From Membranipora membranacea (taxonomy: Eukaryota; Bryozoa; Gymnolaemata; Cheilostomatida; Membraniporidae): 60,000 nucleotides of DNA. The translations under genes and the position numbers were made by a program. Numbering within the stretch: the stretch's first letter is position 1; each line of letters opens with the position of its first letter. The notes under the pieces are model-generated. The model made no database searches. It saw only the letters and a list, made by a program, of their open reading frames with translations, and was not told the DNA's origin. Below, piece after piece: positions 33,501-45,500 of the stretch. Where the stretch lies: positions 16,804,001 through 16,864,000 of the forward strand of contig OU612065.1 in the NCBI GenBank assembly GCA_914767715.1, read 5' to 3'.

Positions 33501-36500
33501 AATGAAGAGGTTGAACAACGTTCTTTCACACTATTTGAGGGATGAAAAACAAACTATATAGTAATCAATAAATTGTTTCCAGGTTCTGTAGGAATGCCTC
33601 AAACTAATGGCTCGCAGGGGCAAATCTGACGACCCAAGTTTCACTTATTTAACATTCCAAACTCGAATCACATTATCTGTTATCTGAAACTCGAATCAGT
33701 ATCTTGATCAAAACTTCGTAGTTAAATGCAAAGGTGCATCTTCGTCATCAGAGTTGGCCACTGGGAGTTTTCGATTATGATGTTACAAAAAATTACGTTG
33801 CAGGCACTACTGCCTAGTTTACGGAAGCGGATGAAATTGAGCACGTGTGATTTACCTGTGTGGAAGCACTGTGTATCACATCTGGTTTGTCTTTTGCACA
33901 TACAGCAATATCAAACACTGGTAGAGGCATATCAAGCATAGTGAAGTTCCTACAAGAGAAGAAACATTGCAAGCTGATCGAGAGTTTAGGGTGTAATATT
34001 GGAGACCATATCCGCCTTTAGGTACGTAAAATTATCTTTGCACAACAATCTGTGCTTAGATTGATGGCTGTTTATTTTAGAAGTCCGTCAGTAATCTTAT
34101 GAACAACTGCTAACAATGAGTTTACTATTTGCTATCAATATTTGCCTTCTCTTTTCATTGTCGAAACTTTTTCATCAAAAATGGTTAATTTTCCTCACCT
34201 CTGTAGAGATTGGGCCACATCACGCAGGCCGTTAGCTGTAATATTATTTCTGTCCCATATCACATTTGTAAGTGTAGAGTTGATTGTAAGAGCTTTAGCT
34301 AACATCTTAGCACCGATGTCTCCCATTATGTTACCACTGATGTCCACAAACTTTAGTGTGTTGTTGCTGCCCAGTGCATTTATTATCACCATTGTATCTA
34401 AACGAAGCTTGGAGTCTGCTATACTCAAGGACTCCAATGCCTAATAGAAGAGCATGCTATTAGATATTAGATTGGAAAGTACATCATATTTTAGAATAAG
34501 CCCAAAGTAAATCACAAATTAATTCCAATGAGAATACATCAAAAAATCTTCTCTCAAAGTCATACTGAATAATAATAATTTTCAAAATATGTGAAAAAGG
34601 TCAAGCATTAACTGCTGTAGCCCAAAATTATAAACTGGTAACTTGTATGTGTGAGCATGCCTACAAATTTGGTCTGACCCTAAAAAGTGGCATCATGCAC
34701 ATCATATCACAGTTAAACTGAGGGTGGTTGTTAGCCTGATGACTAGGATGGTTGTATGGCCCAAACATACTCAGCCTGAGAACTGAGAATTGAGAAATCG
34801 AAATCTTTTAGCCTGAGAACTATGAACTATAAAGCAGATATACATACACAATGTTCGTCCTGTATTGCACTGACTAACGCATCTAGAGCTTGCTGTAGGG
34901 CTCTGTAACAAACAGACTTAGGATTAGTACATAGCATGCACTAGGTGCCAAAACAATATTATATCATATCATCACAAGATTGCTGATCGTTGGCATTAAC
35001 AGCACTATAAATTGGCAGAGTTTTAGATTCCCTAGTAATATGATCCGATATAATGAGGAGAGCGTAATATTATAGCCAACCTTGGCTTTTCAGATAAGTG
35101 TGTGAAAGAAAAGAGTAGTCCGAGTTCACTTTTTGTTATTTTGAGTTGGGCATAGCGCACAAAAAATTGGATAGGAGCGTGCCAACCATTCGTTACTGAG
35201 TAAATGAGGCAGAGGTGTGTCAACTCTGGAGCAGCCTAATAACTAAGAATATATCTCAAAAGAACTCAAGACAGAACACAGCAGCAAAGCAATTAAACAC
35301 TGCGGGGAGTGACTTTTCATAATCTTAAGCTAGGATCACTTTTGCGACATGCCAATGAAACAAGGCAACAATGTGACTGAGCCGCTAAGCTAGGAATCAA
35401 GGATTGGTGATTAAGTGATTAGTATTTCGATATTTATATATATACGCTTCAGTTATCTTTCTCCTGAATCTGATATAAGTAAAACATGAAACATTACTGC
35501 CTTACAAGTAAATTTTTTTTCTGTCAGTATCAGCCGTCAAAACAGAACTTATGACATAACATAATTTTCATGTTAGGTACCATTTTTGAATCAGATTATT
35601 GAGCATAATAACGCCTATTTAATGTTGAACATCATAAGACACCAGATTTGTTTTCTTACTTGTTTCTCAGCTGCGAGAAGTTCTTGCCGATAGACAGATG
35701 ATGGATTGTACCATTCCTACCAAACCATGGTAGGATCTCATGTAAGTTTGCATCAAGACCTAAAATTCACAGCAAGAAGAGAAAGTTGTGCTTTGATATT
35801 GAAGCATGATAAATTTTAAATAAAATACAGTGCTGCAAGCCTTTAGTCTCACTGGGAGAGTTTAGGGTACTTTCAGTTTGCTATGGATCCAAATGAATGT
35901 GGTAGTAAGATTCACTTATTATTTGACTCACTTGAGACTTGGTGAAAAGTTGACAGTGACAAACCAACCTGTACTTGCTTACATCGTACCCATATTGTTC
36001 AGCCACAACCATTCAACATATGCAGGTGAGACATGACATTTTAATGTTATGGTACAGTGTTACCCACATACCATTATCGCTGAGATCGAGACCGTGTATA
36101 TTTTTCAGATTAGCCACACACCCTCCGAGTACAAGACCACCTTCTGATTTCATATCATTGTTACTTAGATCTACATGCACTGCTGGCTGATTGACATTCG
36201 CTGATAATCCTAACATCAACTCTCTGTGTATGAGTAAAGTATAAACAGTACTTAGATTTGTGTTGGTCAAATATATTGGGGAGTTATCAGCTATCTTTCA
36301 TACAGACGGCAATTCCTATAATCTTGGACCTGTTGAGCCAAAGGTATCTTGAATCTGTGCAAATGGCTATCATATAACAATGCATTTCATAAGACATAGT
36401 TTCAAAAATAATTAAAAACAAAAAGTTGGATTTAGCTTAGTTTGATAATGTTAGGGCAATTCTCAATACCTAACACACAAAATCACGAAACACATTAAAA

Positions 36501-39500
36501 AATGATGAATTGTTGCTGACAATAAATGTATTATTATAATATGGTAGCTTACTTGATTGCTTGTGGTGGTAGCTTTGTGTTAGACAGATTTAGTTTGGAC
36601 AGCACCAGTACACTAGAGAAGAACTGTTTCCATGTTTGAGGTATCTTCATATCTTTGACACTCTGATTCTTTTTAGAAGTGAACGGGTTTCCTGATACAT
36701 CCAACTCTTCAAGGTGTTGTACAGAGCCCCGCATCAATGCGTTTACAAGCTGGTAAAAAGAAAGGGTGAGTTGTTCAGTTATAGTATCCTCACTACTGAG
36801 TAAAATGGGAGCTGCCTTATTCAACCGATCAATAACGATAGAAAAACACTTAGGGTTGATTTCAAGTTCAAGAGAAATAATATTATCTAGCTAGCTTTTC
36901 TTATGTACTTTTTTTTTCCTATGTTCTATGTGAACAGCAGTTTTTTTAACAACGAATTTCGCAACATACTTGTATGTGAGTGACTAATAAACCAATCAAT
37001 CAATATCCATTGCCATAGTATCACCATTGTATTTTAGATCCATCAACTCAAACGAGCGGTATGCAAGAAATACTTACATTGTCGAGTGGAGCTTCTGTAT
37101 CAGCTAAGTTGAGCTTCACTATCACATTTGGTTGTGCCAAGAACGTATGAAGAGACTACAAGCATAATAAAACCCGAGATATTTATAAATTATCTATCTT
37201 GTGTTTCACTTCAGTCTTCAAACGACAAACAAACTAAACAGACAAAAGTGATACAACGATTATATGAAAATATCACACTATGAAGGTTTAGGTTAGTGCT
37301 AGACAACAGTAGGAAGCAATATTTCCTTTCTTCTAAAATCAGATGATGATTTAGCGAAGACAGCCAAACTTAGGTCTCTTTTGCCTCAGTTTTATGTTAC
37401 CACCTTCCTTCTTCATATTTACACCTCATTTTTTTACATAAATTCCTCGCACATAACTCACCAGTAGTTCCTCTCCCTTCAGTGTATTACCAGACAGATT
37501 GAGGGTGTGTAGAGTGTTAGGCATTATGTGGTTCTTAGACACCCCATCCATCAGTCTTATAACACCTTTACTAGTGATAGAGCATTTAGACAGGTCCAGT
37601 GACTGTACACCGTGTACCATGCTGGCTATAGCTTCACTCAGGTACGTCATACCTTCAATATACAGAGAAAAAAGTGTAAAATGTAGCTACGGTTGGAATT
37701 ATAACTTGTCTGCTGTTGAATACTTTATGAACAGAGGTAAAATTCTGAAATATCTGAATATTTTTGGACAGCATAACATATGTGGCAGTTATTTTCAATC
37801 ATTTGAATTAGTCGGACACAAAGTTTGGTCATCCCTGTACTGGCTCTGCAAGGCATAAATATTCTGATTCTGATTATACACAATAAACATATCTAAAGTT
37901 ATCGATATGCTTATGGGTTCGGACCTTGTCTAAATCTAAAAATAACCACACAGTGAATGTGATTGATTTTTTTATATCACTCACCCTTATCCTCGATAGC
38001 ATTGCCACTCAGATTTAGAGATACAATCTTAGATTGGACATTTGAGCTCAGAGCTGCTGCAAATTTCTGCATAAATTCACTAGAAAGATATTATCGAATG
38101 AGTACAGTGATTTCTTGAGTGTTAAAACAATAGGATACAGCAGGCACATTCCATAGTTTGGCCATTATTGATGGGAAGCAAAGAAGATCTCTGTCAATAG
38201 CCAAAAACAATTTTGAGCTTAATTTAGAGTTGTCTACTCTCTGAGCTTTCAGTTCAGGGAGGTGACAACTCAAAATTGTAAGAGCAAAAAGGTAACAACT
38301 GATGCCTGTGGAAATATGTAATACATCATACCTTTTTAATCCAGTGCCAGAGAGATTCCATTCTTGAATGGAAATATTCAACTTGACAACTTTAAGAACC
38401 TCAACTAAAGCCTCCGGCGTCTAAAATTGAGAAGCACAGACCATTAAGAACACAACCATCAGGTATCCAGGTGAAACCATTGAAGCGTGTTTCAGTAAAG
38501 TCGCTAATTAACATTTACAATGATATACTAATATTCATTGATATCCACTGTCTTTCTTCCTTATATCATGCTGACCATAGGCAACTGGTCACAGAGAATG
38601 CACGCATCCATCTGAGTATTTCAAGTGAATTTTGGACACATTACCATTTTCATGTTCGAGGCATCAACTCCAGAGAACCACTCATTGTACTGCAGTGCTC
38701 CCAGTAACGGAACATGATCTCTGAGAAGAATAGAAATATGAGATGATTATCAATTTTCACCTAAGTTTGTTAAGACACCACTGGAGTTCGGTGTGTGATG
38801 TATCTTTAGATTGTATTACCTAATCATGTCAGGCCATCAGATTGTTTTACCTTATCATGTCAGACCATACATGGGTATGCGTTAGAACGAGTATAAATAT
38901 AATTTAGGGGCCCGAATTCAGTGCAGGTGGCAGCAGGACCGCTTTGCTGCTGGCTGATAGTGGTGCATCACTACCACAGCAATAGGGATCTTACACTTGT
39001 ACTTGGATATAGAGTTTTTTGACAATGAATTTTGCACAATCGTATTAAGGATCCAATTGCATTGAAGGTCACCAGTCTCAAACCAGCTATCAGCTCAAAA
39101 TCACTTTTGTAGACCATCAGCTTACAGATGCTATGTCCAAACCATTCCGCTACCTTGCAAAAGCGAACAGCATCAATTACAATATAGATGGAGGCAAAAT
39201 GCTCTAACCTACAACAAACCAGATTATAGCTAGGCCATGATACCATTCTCATAAACGTAACATAAAACGGCTCGCTACTTCCACCAGCATTACGTGGGAG
39301 TTAAGGCTATCAAAACTGAAAACAGAACTGAGAGCACAACAGGGGAGGTCTTACCGATTGAAAGCATGTCTATGTCTAAAACAGGATCTCAATTAAGTCA
39401 CAAAATAAAGGTAAAGAAACCGCAAAGAATCTTTGAAAGACATCAAGATGTAATTTATAGTTTATCTGAAGGTAGGCATGGGGCAGCAATCACAATGAAC

Positions 39501-42500
39501 GTTAACTTCAGAATTGTTTTGGATTCACATGATATCTGCTGATGTGCAATAATCATAAGGCCTATGCAGACCAACTCATGAAGCCAATTTCCACCAAATG
39601 GTAATGCAGCTAGATATAAACCAGCATAAAGTTTCAAGGCCTCTTTGTATCTCAAGGTATAGTTGAATAATCGACGCACAATGCGATCTTCTCTAGAGAA
39701 TGGCTTAAGCTATGTGCAGAAATTTGCTGGCAAACTAATTTGTAAGGTGTTATGGCTGGTGCACATAGTGCCAGACGACCATCCCAGATAGCCGTCCTAG
39801 TCAATGTGAACATGAAAATTACACAATCCCAGACTGTCTGGGTCTGTCTGGGACTGTATCTGGAAAGTTTGTAAGCTTCAAACTTTCCCGATGCTGTCCC
39901 AGACGAACCCAGACTCATTTTGCATCTGGGTGCTATGTGAACCAGACATTTGGATGATCTGGGATCATCTGGAACTATCTGGGACGATCCTAATAATTGT
40001 GAACATCATCCCAGCACTATCCCAGACAAAAACCTAACTGCTAGTCTGGGATGAAATATATAATGTGAACATAAGACTGAGACCATGTGGGATAAGCATC
40101 TGGGATGGCATCCCAGTGTCATCTGGGACAATGTGAACCAGCCATTAGAGCAAGATATGATTCTGTAGGCAGCAGTGCTTGCTCTATCTAAGCTTATGAT
40201 AAATCTGACGTGATACTGATATAATAGAACTTCGACCTAGCTACATGAGTGGGATGTACCTGGCCCTTCCGAGAATGGCTCTTTTTCTCAATAGAGCCAG
40301 GTACAAATAGTCAAGTACAGTCCTGACTACTCCAAAACAAAATGAGAACAATATCCACAACTAGAACTTATGAAGATACCAAAAAAGTATTTAAAAATCT
40401 GTTGCAGTTTTGCTTCCACCCCCAACAAGCTACATGCACGTCATTTATGTTCAAGCATAGCATTAGTCACTCCAGACACTTCATTTCCTTTTCCTCAGAG
40501 AGTATGGGATAGATCCTTAGTAATGAAGTTAAGGGGTATATTAAGAGTCCAAGGGTGTTAGTATAGTTTTAGGGTTGACTTGAGGTATGCAGGTAAGGGG
40601 TAAGTTTAGGGGCATGTTGCTTTTCATTGAAGGATAACCGTTGATAGGGTTATTTAACAAAAAATTGTACATCATAAATTTTTATATGCATCTGTTGTTT
40701 TTCAGATCAGATCAGCAATAGAAATAGGAACAACTTTGAGAATTCATGACTGTTGAAAACATAGATATTATTTAGAAATAAATTCGCTCTATTAAATATT
40801 GCTATGATGTTGGAGTTTATCCAAATTCAGATAACTTTGGAGTCAAATATCATGTCTTCAGATTATCTTTATATGGAAACGAGATTATTTTATTTTGGCA
40901 GTGTAGTCATCTTTGGGTGTTTAAACTTCAATTTTTAACCGTCATTGTCAAAGAAATCATTCCCAGCTCATTTTAATTTTGATTTTTTCAGAATACACAG
41001 CTGTCCTTGTCACTTTCATCTCTGTCAATTATAAATTTCAGCATCAAGTGACAGAATTCTTAGGATCTATAACAAGCAATATCTTTAAAAAGACAGAGCA
41101 ACGCTGACACAACCATTTCCAAGACAACATTCATATGGACAATACAAGCAGCATTCATGGTAATAATTATACAAGGGAAGAAATTTTTCTGACAACAAGC
41201 AGCTACATTTGAGAGTCAGAAAATAATAAGCCATGGCAATGTTACCTGGAAGTTGATGGGATGTCTGTTACTGTCCTAAACAGTGTTATTTATAATAGAG
41301 ATCACTACTAAGCGGCTGGGTATGTATGTGATGCGATCAGAAAAAGTTGAAGATTGAGTATTAGAAGAAATTGTCATGGCAGGCTCTGCTGGGCGTATGG
41401 AGGGCTCTCCTAATGCCTATTGTGTAAGGTAGCCTATTGTCAAAATGTTTAATAATTCAACTGGACAAATTTTTTCATTATTAGCTAGTTCGTTTTCAAT
41501 CTTGATTTGAATTTCAAATTGTTTCGGTGGTCATTTTGGATATGGTCAGGTTTTTATCTGCTAGCAGGATATCAAATTCTGGGTACATGAAACCGTCTGC
41601 AAACATCTATTGAGCACACATATATCAGCAGAGGGTCACATCAAATGGATATTGTATACTGCCAGCTATCACAGAACTAGTTAGGGTTGTGCCAGTGATT
41701 TCATGATTTGTGGGTTCCGTAAGTCAACATTATCTGAATCCACGATACTTAGAGTATGGGGTGGGGGGCATAGCCATTCACTTCAACAGGACATAGAGAC
41801 AGTCAACAGTCAGGAAAAAGTTGGCATCACTGGCTTCAAAATTTCGCCATTTAGTATTCAGCAACAGATTTCATCAACAAAAGGGGAATTCCCATATACA
41901 GCCTGAGTAAGCAATAGACAGTTTTCTGAGCTCTTATTTATGCCTCAATTCAGAGTTGTCCTCTCTCCAGTTTGGTACTTTAAACCCACGCTGCATAGGA
42001 AAAACCTGTTGAAAGAGGGTTATATTGAAAACCGCTAATTTTAGGATAAAAATGATTTTTGATTCAGAGTCTGCACCATTGAAAACCCTGGGAGACAGGG
42101 TTTCCAAATCATTGGGGGCTTGAATGTTGATACATCTTAATTTTAGTGATGAAACTCATGAAAGATTCTGTCAAATTGTCCGCAAAACCGGCGGAAAATG
42201 CTATAATTGACTATCCAAATTCTAAAATTATTTCCCAAACTATGTCCGTATGAGTTTTCAATGTTGCAGATTCTGAATCAAAAATAATTTTTTTCCTACT
42301 ATAAGCGGTTTTTTCAAGATAACCCTCTTTTCAGCACGTTTTTCCTATGCGGCGTGTGTTAAAAGTACCAAAATGGAGAGAGGACAGCTCCAAATTGAGG
42401 CCTAAATCAGAGCTCAGAAAACTGTCTATTCAGTCGATCGGGTAACAGAGTGTGTCTCTAATACCTGACAGGTTGGATAATGATGCTATGGGTGGGTTTT

Positions 42501-45500
42501 GGTAGCAAGATGTGCAATGGAGTTAAAGCACAATCATAGATGACAGGGATGGACCTACTTCAGCGACTTTTAAAAGATCACTTCACAGAGTAAGGATCCT
42601 TACTCTATGATCAGTTATTTAAAAAACAAGACAATAGAATTGACAGTAATCATGGTTATATAATGACCTCTGTCATAATTAGTGGACAGGTCACATTTTT
42701 GCATAGATTCAAAGATGCACTCCTGACACAAGACAGCAACAGATTTGATGTTTCGCAAACTGCAGTATAGTTTATGTGTATTACCTGAGTGATAGATGAT
42801 CAAAGTCACGTAAGTACAGTGTCCTTGAGTCTTGTGACAGGTAGATTGTGTCCAGGTCCCAGATGATTTCCTCTATGAGTGGATAGCCATAGAAGTCGCA
42901 CATACAGATGTACATACGAGAGAATCCTGAACATGGTGTTAGATCATTTACCACCATACAATCTAACCTCTTCTGAACAGCTGTTAACCTCTCCTCAGGG
43001 TTCAAGTCTATCTTAGGAATGAAACTTCTGTAAAACATTAGAGGTTTATACAGGTATACACATCATGTAACATTTATTAGTGGACACTGCACTATGTTTC
43101 CAGACTTATATATGATGGATCAAGATGCAGAAAAGGTGAATCTTCGGTGTCTTCATTCTAGACGACTTGCTTGTTTGATTGCGTATATGTACCAAGACCT
43201 ACATTTAATAGCAAGAAGTTATGTAGGAAATTAATCTGATATATGAATGTTACTCAATTAAGGCAACATGTCTGGCTGTTGGGTGAATCAGGGAGACATT
43301 GCAGAATTTCATACTGATAAAAGAGGTTTAGGGCCTGTCGCTGACATTTTGACAGCTGAGAGTGACTGTGAGTCAGAGATATGCTAGTGCACTGTAATTA
43401 GTTATGAAATAGACTCAATAGTTGATAGAGTCATAAGCCAGGTTCTGTGGAGCACTGCGATAAACAAGGTATTCACAGAGCTGGTTTACAACAACTTGCT
43501 AGAAATGAGCGCCCGGGGCAAAAATAATCGCAATCAGGAAGTAAGATATTTGCTCAAATTGCAGCAGGTAGGCTACATAATTATCCTATACTGTTCTCAC
43601 ACAGTCCTATTCACTCTATGCTTTGTGCCCTACCTCCAAAAAGATTATGTTATCATCAAAGAGGTTTGTACTGAATCAACATCACACTATCGCGTTCAGT
43701 GTCAAAATAGAACACTCTTACTCCCAAAAATTAGCCAAATGCATAGACTTAATACATTATTATTAAGTCTATGGCCAAATGATAAAAGAATCTGTGTACA
43801 CGGATATAGGATATTCTACATATTAGTTTCTTAGGATCCATCTAAGAAAGTGGCAACTTTAACAATATGGGTGGGTGAAGTTGTAGCTCTCTTCATAATT
43901 GTACTGGTACACCCATAAACATATACATAATCATATTTATATTTATATGTAAATGGGTACACCACTGCGCTGCACTGCACTATGAGTAGCTGTCTGGAGT
44001 CAGAACACCATTACTTATAGCAAGAATGGTAAAAATGTTTATTGGCGTACTAGTTGAGTATCCAATAAGTTTGGCCCAATTCTCTGTTTTTACCCAGGCA
44101 CATATTCCAATAACAACAATAAGGTGAGTTGCTTTCTTACTTTAGAGGAATAAGAGGAAAGACGATCTTGAGCTGCGATGCGATGTGAGATACGATCTCA
44201 TCCAGGTCATCAGTCTCAGTGGATGTGGAGAGACGGAGAACTTTACCCTCTCCATATGTGATCCTCAGCTAAAACAAGAAATCACAACAAACATGATCAA
44301 AATGCAACTACTGGGCTATATACGGAAAACGGTTGCCCTAACATGAAAATAGCGAAAAATTGGGGAGTGATGATCTCTTTTCTTTTGGCAAAATACGCAT
44401 GCATATGAGTCACATAAATGGCTGCCAAAAATGTCATGAACAGAAAATCTCCCAGGTGTTCCTGGCTTCATAATAAAGTGGACTAGGAAGTGGGGAAAAT
44501 AAACCATTCACTTAGTCCTTGAAATCGTGATACCTAATACTCAGTGGCATGTAGGAAGTGGCATTGTGTAAAAACTCGACTCATAGTGATTAAATACTGC
44601 TCCACCCTAACTGACAAAACAGCTCATTGTCAGTGTCCAATAAGGGACAGATGATAAAACCCCTCTAAAGTTCAATAGATAGCGGCAGCTGAGTTTAAAC
44701 TTAGACAGGACCAAATTAGCTAGGGAGAGTCTAACCGTTAAGATAGGGAAAAATCGGTGTGCACACATAAACTGAAAACAACCAGGTATGGGACTTGTAC
44801 TAACTAACGTCTTCTTCGAGAGCCTTACATAATTTGAGATAATTGACAACCATTCAATTTAATCTAAGTACCTACCAATTTTATCTTCCCTTCCTTATGC
44901 GCTATCACTGAGCCTTCTTATACCAAGTAACGAGTTTTTATTATACCCTTGACAGAGTCGAGTGTTCAAAAGATCACTGATAGGCAGGACAAATACTTTG
45001 GGGCCATGGAGGTGCACCCTTCATAGTAAAGTCATGAGAAAAGTGATGTTCTCTATCGCATGATATAAGAACAATGCCTTGCTAAATGACGTAATACCAA
45101 TGATAGGAAGGTCGAAGTTGGGAGATAGCATCAACTTGGATACCAAAATTATTGTAAGGCAGTTTCTCAAAATCAACTGTGACAATGAAATTTATACTGA
45201 GAACTGCTAGAATATATGTAAGATGACTAAGGAGAGCGTGTAATATTATGATGTAATCTGCTTCCCATCTCTTATAAAGTGAATATATCAGTGAAATGCC
45301 TCATACCTCTAATAATTATAACAGAATTGCAAATGAGCTGATTTCCCACTACACAAGACAACACAGTGTTTGTTCTCAAATAAATGCCAAATTATTGACT
45401 CATCGCCTATAGAACTGATCATTTGCTCTAAAAGGTTATATTTATCTCAATTATCGCCCAGTGAACTTTGCTAGGTCACAGAGTTCTCTCTGATAAATAA

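Larger units (their letters stand above)
38721..42784 (-). other. CARMIL intron 6, transposon-rich
   Basis: This 4.06-kb intron is among the longest in the gene and holds two inverted-repeat elements (39753-40144 and 41913-42430). No internal exon was found, and the phases of exons 6 and 7 join cleanly. Confidence 0.7.
34199..43027 (-). other. CARMIL: CARMIL exons 6-16: linker and leucine-rich repeats
   Basis: Exons 43027-42785, 38720-38645, 38420-38332, 38079-37985, 37652-37462, 37155-37078, 36749-36553, 36223-36072, 35759-35660, 34902-34848 and 34440-34199 (residues about 122-628). Exon 6 carries the conserved linker [17 protein letters not shown]. Repeats follow with LxxLxLSxN patterns ([81 protein letters not shown]). 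The repeat count and order match the CARMIL LRR solenoid. Confidence 0.92.

Noticed and set aside
43739-43784. Short 12-bp stem around ATAGACTTAATA
   Set aside because: It is small and AT-rich; this size of hairpin is expected by chance in such sequence.
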